36,394 nucleotides of DNA from an uncultured Formosa sp. (GCA_913052445.1 CAJXDP010000015.1:1-36394); one strand, 5' to 3'; shown: positions 18,147-24,543, counted from the first letter of the stretch. Program-made: numbers and translations. The notes: a model not told the origin generated them from the letters alone.

Positions 18147-18180
18147 GATTTGTAAAAATTATTACTTAATTAAACCTTTA

Positions 18181-19296
18181 TTAATCACCATCAGCATCAA
18201 TATAATCTACAGAAATACTTAAAATAGATAACATATCTGTTTTTAATAATACAACTCCTTCTTGAAGTTTGTTAAAAACGTCAACCATAAGCGTATTATT
18301 ACTACTAATCTGTGACGCAAAATTATCATCAAGATTATTAATAAGTTGTTGAGAATCTATAAACTTAGTCAGTATTTCAGAGCTCAGAGAGTTGTTTTCC
18401 ATCATATAGTCTAAATAACTACTTAAAGACTCTCCAGTAGTTGAAGAATTATAACCCTGACCCTTAAAAAACTTTTGAACTGCGTCTATCGCTTCTAATG
18501 ATAAGACTTTAGACATTGAAGAATTATAATATGCTTCAACATTTGCTGCTCGTGTATTGTTTCCTGAAAAAACACCTGCAGGTATACCAAATTTATTAGT
18601 TCTTAAACCCTTTTCAAAATAATAAATAAAATCATTTGTAAGCATATTCAAGCTTGAAGTCGCTGAGTTTTCAGATGAACTTACAAAGATATCTCTGGTT
18701 AAAACCCAGTCTTGATGAACTAGATCAGTTACTTGTAACATTTGGGAAACTAGAGATTGTAAATAATTCAAGTAAGCTGAATTTTCATTATTTTGGTAAA
18801 AAACAAGTGTATCAAGGTTTGTATCACCCAACCCAAACAATAAATAATCCAAAGCCGGGAACCCTTGAGCTGCCCAGTTATTATTGTTTGTATCTAAATC
18901 ATAACTACCGGTATTAATGTTATTTTCTATTCTGGAGACACTAGCAGGATAAGTATTCATTTTTTTTATAAAATACACCTCTTCAGCCTTGGCTATATTA
19001 AACATCTCTAAATGTTGCCATGACTTGTAAGCCTCAACCCAATTCGATTGAACAGTTTCAAGATTAGCTATACTTTTTGCATTTGAAAATTGAGTAACAC
19101 TTTCTTTTAACTGAGCAATTTTAGGATTAAAATCCTCAAAAGCAGGTAAAATAATATTATCAGTGACATTTTCTAATATTGATTGACGATCAAAATTATC
19201 AACTATGTTGTCGTCAGAGTTAGTTGAATCAGAACAAGAAAAAGCTATCAAAAAAGCTGTCAATAGATAAAAATAAAAAGTTTTTTTATTAGTCAT
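18181..19296 (-). CDS. Imelysin-like (peptidase M75 family) lipoprotein
   Basis: This 371-aa predicted surface or periplasmic lipoprotein has the lipobox IAFSC with Cys21, followed by a Ser/Asp/Asn-rich linker. The body fits the imelysin/IrpA family of iron-uptake proteins: VQSNWVEAYKSWQHLEMF, then NNWAAQGFPALDYLLFG, and KGLRTNKFGIPAGVFSGN near residue 235. The family's GxHxxE signature would align with GFPALD, so the His and Glu are replaced here. Despite the MEROPS name, peptidase activity is doubtful; iron binding or transport is the accepted theme for the family. It lies between the DUF4856 lipoprotein and HTTM genes and is flanked by hairpins on both sides. Confidence 0.9.
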   Translation of the reverse strand: MTNKKTFYFYLLTAFLIAFSCSDSTNSDDNIVDNFDRQSILENVTDNIILPAFEDFNPKIAQLKESVTQFSNAKSIANLETVQSNWVEAYKSWQHLEMFNIAKAEEVYFIKKMNTYPASVSRIENNINTGSYDLDTNNNNWAAQGFPALDYLLFGLGDTNLDTLVFYQNNENSAYLNYLQSLVSQMLQVTDLVHQDWVLTRDIFVSSSENSATSSLNMLTNDFIYYFEKGLRTNKFGIPAGVFSGNNTRAANVEAYYNSSMSKVLSLEAIDAVQKFFKGQGYNSSTTGESLSSYLDYMMENNSLSSEILTKFIDSQQLINNLDDNFASQISSNNTLMVDVFNKLQEGVVLLKTDMLSILSISVDYIDADGD

Positions 19297-19315
19297 ATGT
19301 ATAATTTAAAATGCA

Positions 19316-19344
19316 AGGGGGAGATGACTAATCAAATCCCCCCT
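19316..19344 (-). other. GC-rich hairpin in the imelysin 5' region
   Basis: AGGGGGA (19316-19322) faces TCCCCC (19337-19342), with a possible inner GAT/ATC pairing. It lies about 20-48 nt upstream of the imelysin start codon. A run of G·C pairs is unusual in this AT-rich intergenic DNA. No T-tract follows directly on the minus strand (ttgcatttt), so an mRNA-stabilising or processing structure is as likely as a terminator. Confidence 0.55.
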
Positions 19345-19367
19345 ACAAAAATAGTATAATTGAGTTT

Positions 19368-19423
19368 AAGAATTAATAGATATTTTCTTATAATTGAGTT
19401 AAAATATCTATTTAAAAATTCTT
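19368..19423 (-). terminator. Long AT-rich hairpin after the DUF4856 gene
   Basis: AATAGATATTTT (19375-19386) and AAAATATCTATT (19401-19412) form a perfect 12-bp stem. It is extended past a 4-nt bulge by AAGAATT (19368-19374) with AATTCTT (19417-19423). It directly abuts the DUF4856 stop codon. The 12-mer TATAATTGAGTT also occurs twice (19355-19366 and 19390-19401). It may act as a partial terminator or a 3'-end stabiliser of the lipoprotein mRNA. Confidence 0.5.
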
Positions 19424-20680
19424 TTATAGTTTGGCCTCAATTTGTGAAGCCATATTATCTAACTCTGAAGGAGTTCTATCCCAAAACCCGTTTCCGGACT
19501 CAAGCGTTGATAACATTGAATCTACTTCTGAAAAAGAAAAATAATTCATTCCATCAGCGTCATAGGTGAATTGTAAACTTAAAACAAATCCATATCCTTC
19601 TGAGAGGCCGTGGAAATAGTCTGCATAATCTACATTAGCTGCAGCTTTAGCTTCAGCAGCTCCTCTTAGATAATGAGCAGCTTTATGAAGAATTACTCTA
19701 GACATTTTAGTTTTTACAATCTCAGCCTGAGCATCTCTTACAGAAGAGCTACCAGCAACGATAGCGGCTCTTCCTGCTACAAATGCATCATAAATTTCCA
19801 TTCCTAAACCTGGCTCCTCTCCGGTATCAGAATTAACTTTTTTAAGATATTTATTAAATAAGACACCATTTCCTTGCGGAGTAGATGCAGTTGTTATATC
19901 AGACTCTTGTCCGTAAACATACCCAAGACCTTCGTCAAAATGATGTTCCATTGTTGTATATTCTCCAGCTCCTAATGCAGAAGCGTCATTATCAACACCA
20001 TCTCCAATTTTAACTTCGCTCAGGTAGCCATATGCGACCTGATCCATAACTAAAGCTCCTATGAGTGACTTAGCAAATACTTGGTTTAGCTCCATTCCTT
20101 TTCCATTAATTCTAACAGTTCTTCCACCAGCGCCAGTATGTGATCCAGCTATACCTACTCCAGCATCTACATTGAAATTGGTAGAAACATTATCTGCATA
20201 TTCAGTCAAAAATCCAGCAATTTTTGGTTGGATTGATGCATCTCCATAAGCAGCTGTCTTATTTCCTAGTTTTTTTCCTGAATTATTTAGCGCTTCAATA
20301 GCATCAATTTCGTCCTGTGAAGCACCTTCATCAGCCGTAAAACCAGTTCCGTCTTCAAACATTTGAGTAAGTGCAGCTCCATCTACATTTTCGTCATTAA
20401 GTTTACCAAATAAAGAGGCAGCCATTTCTAATCGGGCCGTTTGACCACCATAACTAACAGTACTTTCACTTCCTCTTTCAAATATGTAAGAGTCAGGTGG
20501 AGTTACACAGCTACCATCGTCGGTATTAGCATTAGCGTCATAATTAATTGAGCTTACATCAGTACATCCATAAACTAATACAGGTGAATCAACGGAGTCA
20601 TCATCGCTTGAACATGAAAAATTTGTTGCAACTAACATAGAAACAGCAAATAATTTAATTGAATTGTAATAAAATTTCAT
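19424..20680 (-). CDS. DUF4856 lipoprotein
   Basis: This 418-aa predicted lipoprotein (lipobox ATNFSC, Cys23) is followed by an acidic SSDDDS linker and one Cys-containing repeat, GCTDVSSINYDANANTDDGSC, of the GCTDp.A.NYnp.A..DDGSC type often seen in secreted Bacteroidota proteins. The rest (from ~65) matches my recollection of DUF4856, a family found next to imelysin genes: SYGGQTARLEMAASLFGKL, MEHHFDEGLGYVYG and FHGLSEGYGFVLSLQ. Function is unproven; surface iron capture with imelysin is suggested by context. It heads the operon and has a near-consensus promoter with two operator copies upstream. Confidence 0.87.
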   Translation of the reverse strand: MKFYYNSIKLFAVSMLVATNFSCSSDDDSVDSPVLVYGCTDVSSINYDANANTDDGSCVTPPDSYIFERGSESTVSYGGQTARLEMAASLFGKLNDENVDGAALTQMFEDGTGFTADEGASQDEIDAIEALNNSGKKLGNKTAAYGDASIQPKIAGFLTEYADNVSTNFNVDAGVGIAGSHTGAGGRTVRINGKGMELNQVFAKSLIGALVMDQVAYGYLSEVKIGDGVDNDASALGAGEYTTMEHHFDEGLGYVYGQESDITTASTPQGNGVLFNKYLKKVNSDTGEEPGLGMEIYDAFVAGRAAIVAGSSSVRDAQAEIVKTKMSRVILHKAAHYLRGAAEAKAAANVDYADYFHGLSEGYGFVLSLQFTYDADGMNYFSFSEVDSMLSTLESGNGFWDRTPSELDNMASQIEAKL

Positions 20681-20685
20681 AATTA

Positions 20686-20712
20686 ATTTGTTTTTGTTTT
20701 TGTTTTTGTTTT
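20686..20712 (-). repeat. (AAAAAC)n hexanucleotide run in the DUF4856 leader
   Basis: On the minus strand about four copies of AAAAAC run between 20712 and 20690, starting about 10 nt upstream of the DUF4856 ATG. It may be a simple A-rich, unstructured translation enhancer, or a slippage-prone tract that varies leader length. Confidence 0.6.
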
Positions 20713-20719
20713 TTAATTG

Positions 20720-20742
20720 TTATTTAGACTTATTAAAAATAA
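20720..20742. promoter_or_regulatory. Iron-locus operator copy D
   Basis: This 23-bp imperfect palindrome has left half TTATTTAGACT, centre T20731 and right half ATTAAAAATAA. It is the most degenerate of four related sites (half-site consensus TTATTTAGAnT, mirrored). It falls in the predicted early transcribed region of the DUF4856 promoter, downstream of the -7 element. Confidence 0.55.
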
Positions 20743-20757
20743 TAACATAATTTTTGG

Positions 20758-20788
20758 CAAATTTAATACCAAAACATAAAGTATACAA
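20758..20788 (-). promoter_or_regulatory. Promoter of the DUF4856-imelysin operon
   Basis: On the minus strand TTG (20786-20788), a 20-nt spacer and TAAATTTG (20758-20765) match the flavobacterial consensus completely. The predicted start is near 20751. Operator copies C and D lie immediately upstream and downstream of the core promoter, an arrangement expected of a repressed promoter. Confidence 0.72.
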
Positions 20789-20790
20789 GC

Positions 20791-20813
20791 TTATTTAGAT
20801 TTATTTTAAATAA
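20791..20813. promoter_or_regulatory. Iron-locus operator copy C
   Basis: TTATTTAGATT, centre T20802, ATTTTAAATAA: a 23-bp palindrome with one mismatched pair position in the mirror, abutting the -33 element of the DUF4856 promoter. It overlaps the last codons of the upstream small gene. It resembles DtxR/Fur-type metalloregulator sites in form; the actual regulator is not in the window. Confidence 0.65.
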
Positions 20814-21150
20814 TATTTTCTAACATCTCATTTAGTTCAATGTTAAAGCAAACTCCTGTTAATAAATCCATCAATCCTGTAAGCTCAATATCAGACATGG
20901 AAAAACTGATATTTTCACAGGGAGATGGAATTAAATTTCTACATTTTTCTTTGCAATTACAGCTGTTAGACTTAATATATTGAATGTCTGATTTATACGA
21001 TAATAATTCAGATTTGGAAAGTAGTAGTCCTGTATCTTTGAATATCAACTGAATTTTGTTTTTAGAAGAAACAGAGTTTTTTTTCCAGTTAAATGCGATA
21101 CCGAAATCATTGTAATGGATTACATTAACATCATCATAATGGTCTTTCAT
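20806..21150 (-). CDS. Small Cys-rich protein of the iron-type locus (unknown)
   Basis: This 114-aa protein has no signal peptide or membrane segment, so it is probably cytosolic. It carries a cysteine cluster, Cys64, Cys66, Cys70 and Cys78 (C-x-C-x3-C-x7-C), plus Cys101. The N-terminal stretch IHYNDFGIAFNWKK … KIQLIFKDTGLLLSKSEL looks like a compact beta-rich domain. I recall similar small proteins upstream of flavobacterial DUF4856/imelysin loci but know of no assigned function. Two operator copies precede it and two follow, so it shares control with the transporter operon. An iron-sensing, Fe-S or metal-binding role is a guess from the cysteines and the context. Confidence 0.75.
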   Translation of the reverse strand: MKDHYDDVNVIHYNDFGIAFNWKKNSVSSKNKIQLIFKDTGLLLSKSELLSYKSDIQYIKSNSCNCKEKCRNLIPSPCENISFSMSDIELTGLMDLLTGVCFNIELNEMLENII

Positions 21151-21158
21151 TGCGTTTA

Positions 21159-21181
21159 TTATTTAAAATCATTCTAAATAG
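21159..21181. promoter_or_regulatory. Iron-locus operator copy A
   Basis: TTATTTAAAAT, centre C21170, ATTCTAAATAG: two positions deviate from the shared palindrome. It is located just upstream of the small Cys-rich gene (ATG at 21150) and would overlap its transcription start. Confidence 0.62.
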
Positions 21182-21187
21182 AATAAG

Positions 21188-21195
21188 CAAATATA
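21188..21195 (-). promoter_or_regulatory. -7 element of the small Cys-rich gene
   Basis: The minus strand reads TATATTTG, a full TAnnTTTG match, 37 nt before the start codon. It is flanked by operator copies A and B. No TTG is found at the usual -33 distance, where the AT palindrome lies instead. Confidence 0.5.
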
Positions 21196-21216
21196 ATATA
21201 GAATGATTCTAAATAA
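21194..21216. promoter_or_regulatory. Iron-locus operator copy B
   Basis: TAATATAGAAT, centre G21205, ATTCTAAATAA. The core AGAATGATTCT is perfectly symmetrical. It overlaps the start of the -7 element and the spacer of the promoter of the small Cys-rich gene, where a bound repressor would block polymerase. Confidence 0.65.
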
Positions 21217-21241
21217 AAATTATTTCGAAATAATTTTTATT
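21212..21241 (-). terminator. 30-bp perfect palindrome at the end of the HMG-CoA lyase gene
   Basis: The sequence is perfectly self-complementary around C21226/G21227 (central TTCGAA) and covers the HMG-CoA lyase stop codon. As RNA it gives a 13-bp A/U stem with T-rich flanks, so a bidirectional terminator is likely. It overlaps operator copy B by a few bases. Confidence 0.55.
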
Positions 21242-22103
21242 GGTATACTGAAAAAATCTTGGTGGCTTCATTGTAAGAACTTTCAAAGCTAAGTGCATTG
21301 AGCTGAAGCGGGGCATTCTGAGCTGTAAAATAAGAAAGTAGTTTTTCTGTTGGCATATTACCAGTAAGTTGATCTTTAGCCATTGGACAACCTCCAAAAC
21401 CTTGAATTGCACCATCAAATCTAAAACATCCAGCTTTATAGGCAGCTTCAACTTTAGAATGCCAATGCAAGGGATTTGTATGTAAGTGAGCTCCAAATTC
21501 AATGTGGTTATAAGTGGGGATTAAGTTTTTAAATAAATAAGAAATAGAGTCTGGGGTTGAAGTTCCTATCGTATCACTTAATGATAAAATTTCTACTCCT
21601 ATATCATTTAATCGTTGAATCCAATCCCCTACTATATCTACATTCCATGGGTCCCCGTAAGGGTTGCCAAACGCCATAGACAGATAAACAACTAAACGTT
21701 TACCATGAGTGTCAGCTATTGATAAAATTTCTTGTAAAGTTTCTATAGACTCTTTAATTGTCTTGTGAGTATTTCGCATCTGGAAGTTCTCAGAAATAGA
21801 AAACGGATATCCTAAAAAGTCAATTTCTTTGTGTGATGCAGCCATCAAAGCGCCACGACTATTTGCAACAATAGCTAATAATTTACTCGAACTTTCACTT
21901 AAGTCTAATTGAGATAATACTTCTGCGGTATCTACCATTTGAGGGATGGCTTTAGGGGATACAAAACTTCCAAAATCAATAGTATCAAAGCCAACTCTAA
22001 GCAAAGACTGAAGATACTGGACCTTCTTAGAAGTGGGAATAAACGCTTTTATTCCTTGCATGGCATCTCGTGGGCATTCTATTATTTTAATTGGTAATGA
22101 CAT
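21237..22103 (-). CDS. mvaB: Hydroxymethylglutaryl-CoA lyase
   Basis: This 288-aa HMG-CoA lyase cleaves 3-hydroxy-3-methylglutaryl-CoA to acetoacetate and acetyl-CoA, the last step of leucine breakdown. The barrel start KIIECPRDAMQGIKAFIPT carries the metal/catalytic RD pair. GFDTIDFGSFVSPKAIPQM is typical of the flavobacterial enzyme. FGAHLHTN supplies the metal-binding His residues, and GFGGCPMAKDQLTGNMPTE holds the catalytic Cys loop. Length is close to the usual ~300. It follows a glycosyltransferase gene by 73 nt on the same strand; the two have no obvious functional link. Confidence 0.93.
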   Translation of the reverse strand: MSLPIKIIECPRDAMQGIKAFIPTSKKVQYLQSLLRVGFDTIDFGSFVSPKAIPQMVDTAEVLSQLDLSESSSKLLAIVANSRGALMAASHKEIDFLGYPFSISENFQMRNTHKTIKESIETLQEILSIADTHGKRLVVYLSMAFGNPYGDPWNVDIVGDWIQRLNDIGVEILSLSDTIGTSTPDSISYLFKNLIPTYNHIEFGAHLHTNPLHWHSKVEAAYKAGCFRFDGAIQGFGGCPMAKDQLTGNMPTEKLLSYFTAQNAPLQLNALSFESSYNEATKIFSVYQ

Positions 22104-22176
22104 CCGAATATTTAGATTTTAAAATTACTATTAATTTTCGAATTAAACCGAATGCTTTAAAAATAAGGTATCAAGA

Positions 22177-22866
22177 TTAATGCATTGATATTTTGTGTTT
22201 TATAATGATTACACTTAGGTCTTTTATCACTTTAAAGGTTCTACCCAATCCATATTTAGAAAGGCCATGAGTTCGTGGATGGTGAATGATCGGAATTTCT
22301 TTTATTAGAGCGCCATTAATATGTGCATTTAATGCCATAAACCTATGTAGCTCTCCGTGCAATGGAATGTTTTTAGCTGTTTTAGATGTCATCACTTTTA
22401 ACGCACAACCCGAATCTGTTATTTTAAGTTGTGTAGCTGTTCTTATAATGAAATTAGCAACTTTTGAAGGAACAGTTTTAAGTAGTGGATCTTGTCGATT
22501 ACTTCGAATACCTATCACCATATCTAAGTTTTCCTTAGAAATCATATGGATCATTTTAGGAATATCAAAAGGGTCATTCTGAAAATCCCCATCCATCGTG
22601 ATTATATATTTTCCTATCGCTAATCGTATACCAGCTGCAAGTGCTGAACTTTGGCCTTTGTTTGAGTTAAAAACAATGAGTTTAATCTTTGAATCATCTA
22701 GTGAATTTATTGTAGCTAACGTTGAATCGGTAGAGCAATCATCTACAAAAATAAGTTCATAACTATAGTGCTTTAACACGTTTTCTATTGAAGAAGCTAA
22801 TAGTTTTATAGTTCCCTCTTCATTAAAAACGGGGATCACAATTGACAACTGAAGATTAGGTTTCAT
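22177..22866 (-). CDS. Family 2 glycosyltransferase (DPM1/ArnC-like)
   Basis: This 229-aa GT-A fold glycosyltransferase opens with LSIVIPVFNEEGTI. VDDCSTDST (42-49) and ITMDGDFQNDP, with the metal-binding DGD at 92-94, identify the polyprenyl-phosphate mannose/glucose/aminoarabinose transferase group. The acceptor-side segment RSNRQDPLLKTVPSKVANFIIR agrees. It lacks the C-terminal pair of transmembrane helices seen in ArnC/GtrB-type proteins, so it resembles the short DPM1 form. It probably transfers a sugar to a lipid carrier at the cytosolic membrane face for glycolipid or glycoprotein assembly. The exact substrate cannot be told. Confidence 0.88.
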   Translation of the reverse strand: MKPNLQLSIVIPVFNEEGTIKLLASSIENVLKHYSYELIFVDDCSTDSTLATINSLDDSKIKLIVFNSNKGQSSALAAGIRLAIGKYIITMDGDFQNDPFDIPKMIHMISKENLDMVIGIRSNRQDPLLKTVPSKVANFIIRTATQLKITDSGCALKVMTSKTAKNIPLHGELHRFMALNAHINGALIKEIPIIHHPRTHGLSKYGLGRTFKVIKDLSVIIIKHKISMH

Positions 22867-23013
22867 GATTTTATTAAGCAGTGTCTATATTTGAAAACTC
22901 ATAAACAATATTAATGATTATATTACAATGCAGAATACGATTTGAGCTAAAAATTAAACACATAATTCAATATTGATGCGGGCTAAATAGCGATACGAAA
23001 AGTAAAACATATC

Positions 23014-23349
23014 TTAATATAACAGCTGTTTTTTAGACCTATTTTTCCAACCTGCTTGATTTGAATAATCAACGAAGAAGATTTTAAGATCTGATTGGTT
23101 GGCATAGTCTACAAAGAAGATTTTTTTATCAGATTGATTTGAATAATCTGTGAAAAACCAAAGACCTTCATTTCCATCTGCCTGATTTGAGTAATCAACC
23201 TTAAAAACTTTCAAATCTGCTTGATTAGCGTAGTCTACTACAAACACTGAAATATCAGCTTGATTTTTATAGTCCGTAGAATATACTTTCTGAGCCACCA
23301 CTTGTTGTGTGACAAAAATTAATAATCCCAATAATATAAACTGTTTCAT
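23014..23349 (-). CDS. Secreted 7(1) septoil knot domain protein (DUF6150-type)
   Basis: This 111-aa protein has a clear signal peptide (1-20, ending VVAQ). The mature part is six tandem ~13-residue units built on [V/F]-x-V-D-Y-x-N-Q-[AS]-D: YKNQAD, YANQAD, YSNQAD, YSNQSD, YANQSD, YSNQAG. An insert, GNEGLWFF, sits between units three and four, and the tail is GWKNRSKKQLLY. This repeat layout and tail match my memory of the family named 7(1) septoil knot (formerly DUF6150), small beta proteins with the most complex known protein knot. Function is unknown. It starts 4 nt after the endonuclease gene, so they share a transcript and an export route. Confidence 0.8.
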   Translation of the reverse strand: MKQFILLGLLIFVTQQVVAQKVYSTDYKNQADISVFVVDYANQADLKVFKVDYSNQADGNEGLWFFTDYSNQSDKKIFFVDYANQSDLKIFFVDYSNQAGWKNRSKKQLLY

Positions 23350-23353
23350 ATTT

Positions 23354-24418
23354 TTAGAATACTAGAAATTTAAATAGTTTTGACTGGTTAGAATCTTTAA
23401 TATGAATTAAATATAACCCCTTAGGAAATCTAGAAACATCAATTTTATCTCCATTAAGTTCAAATTCCAAATCTTGACCTAACTGATTAAAGATTTTTAC
23501 AGAATTCTGTAACCCTTTAATTCCTTTAACATACAAATAATCATTAGTGAGTGTAGGGAACACTTCCAAAAGTTGAAAGGGTAAATTCGGAGTCGACAAA
23601 ACTCCCCAAGAATCCACAGTAACTGGACCATTCCAAATTTTAAAAGCTAAGTAAGGGTTATCAATAAATGGATTCCTATTTCCTTGATAAGAGTATATAA
23701 CATCATTTCTGTTTAGTTCAAAGTCAGAAACGGGATCTTCATTATTCCAATCTAGAAAGATATTTGGAATATCCCCATTTGTAGAGTAAGAAGCACTTCC
23801 AACCCCAATATTTATAGGCTCACATTGTGATGGATAACGCAAATACATATACATTATAATTCTAGCAACATCACCTTTAAACTCATCTCCAGGATAAAAA
23901 TAACTACTTGATATGCCAGAGTTTCCTGATCCAGTTACAAAAAGTCGATTATTTCGGGATGAGTTCATCTGACAATCCGCAGCTCTCAAGTTATGAACAT
24001 CTGTTCCTGGGCCAGGTTGGTTTGTAACTAGGCTCGGGTTTGCTAAACTTTTAGCAAAAACATGTTCTCTATTCCAGTAGCCTATACAACTACTACTTTG
24101 ATTGGAATAAATATCTCTAGTACGGTCGTTGTTTGTTGAGCTATCAGAATCATCATAGCCGTAAATCAACAATACGTCACTGGAATTAACATCTACTAAA
24201 TCACTAATTCTTAAAATATCCCAAGTATCTGTGCTATTGGAAGTATAGGGAATGAAATTTGTGTGTGTATCAATTATTAAATCAGAAAGTTCAGCTTTTA
24301 GTGTATTCCCATTTAGAGTGAAGTCAATATTTGAATAATATTGAGGTACTTGAGCAGCCAAAAAAAATGGTGCGAAAAGAAAATAGATGGACAAGGAAAA
24401 TAAAAATTTAATCTTCAT
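23354..24418 (-). CDS. Secreted endonuclease I with type IX sorting tail
   Basis: This 354-aa extracellular nuclease of the EndA/NucM (endonuclease I) family degrades DNA or RNA non-specifically. A signal peptide ends near residue 22 (FFLAAQ). The catalytic region holds NREHVFAKSL (116-125), with the His general base, and DVHNLRAAD with N152/R155 (140-155), the metal-site motif. The catalytic domain ends near 265. A ~75-aa C-terminal domain, PTLTNDYLYVKG … NQLGQDLEF … SRFPKGLYLIHI … KLFKFLVF, is a Por/T9SS type A sorting domain, so the protein is cleaved and released or anchored at the cell surface. Its promoter lies in the palindrome shared with the divergent gene. Confidence 0.92.
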   Translation of the reverse strand: MKIKFLFSLSIYFLFAPFFLAAQVPQYYSNIDFTLNGNTLKAELSDLIIDTHTNFIPYTSNSTDTWDILRISDLVDVNSSDVLLIYGYDDSDSSTNNDRTRDIYSNQSSSCIGYWNREHVFAKSLANPSLVTNQPGPGTDVHNLRAADCQMNSSRNNRLFVTGSGNSGISSSYFYPGDEFKGDVARIIMYMYLRYPSQCEPINIGVGSASYSTNGDIPNIFLDWNNEDPVSDFELNRNDVIYSYQGNRNPFIDNPYLAFKIWNGPVTVDSWGVLSTPNLPFQLLEVFPTLTNDYLYVKGIKGLQNSVKIFNQLGQDLEFELNGDKIDVSRFPKGLYLIHIKDSNQSKLFKFLVF

Positions 24419-24438
24419 AAAAAGTTTAGTATTATTTT

Positions 24439-24494
24439 AATCAAAATTACAACTTATAATTGATGTACATTAATTATAAGTTGTAATTTTGATT
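24439..24494. promoter_or_regulatory. 56-bp palindromic divergent promoter
   Basis: Two perfect 23-bp arms (24439-24461 and 24472-24494) flank a 10-bp centre that continues the symmetry with one G·T, leaving only GTAC unpaired. Each arm contains the -7 sequence TAATTTTG reading outward: 24484-24491 on plus, 24442-24449 on minus. On plus a TTG (24460-24462) is 21 nt upstream; on minus the equivalent triplet is TTA. Both predicted start sites fall just outside the palindrome. The DNA thus serves both the endonuclease and nucleotidyltransferase genes and may also bind a dimeric regulator. Confidence 0.65.
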
Positions 24495-24543
24495 TTTACT
24501 TTCACATAAAAACTATACTGTTACAATAAACAAATTTTAAAAA

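Noticed and set aside
21209-21502. 97-codon frame overlapping the HMG-CoA lyase on the same strand
   Set aside because: It is a shifted frame of the lyase's conserved C-terminal part, which includes the catalytic GGCPMA motif; no frameshift is needed because the lyase frame is intact.
23030-23290. Regularly spaced DNA repeats (gattt/gattggtt … agtctac) resembling a short CRISPR-like array
   Set aside because: The repeats are imperfect, 39-48 nt apart, in one reading frame, and encode the protein repeat of the septoil-knot gene.
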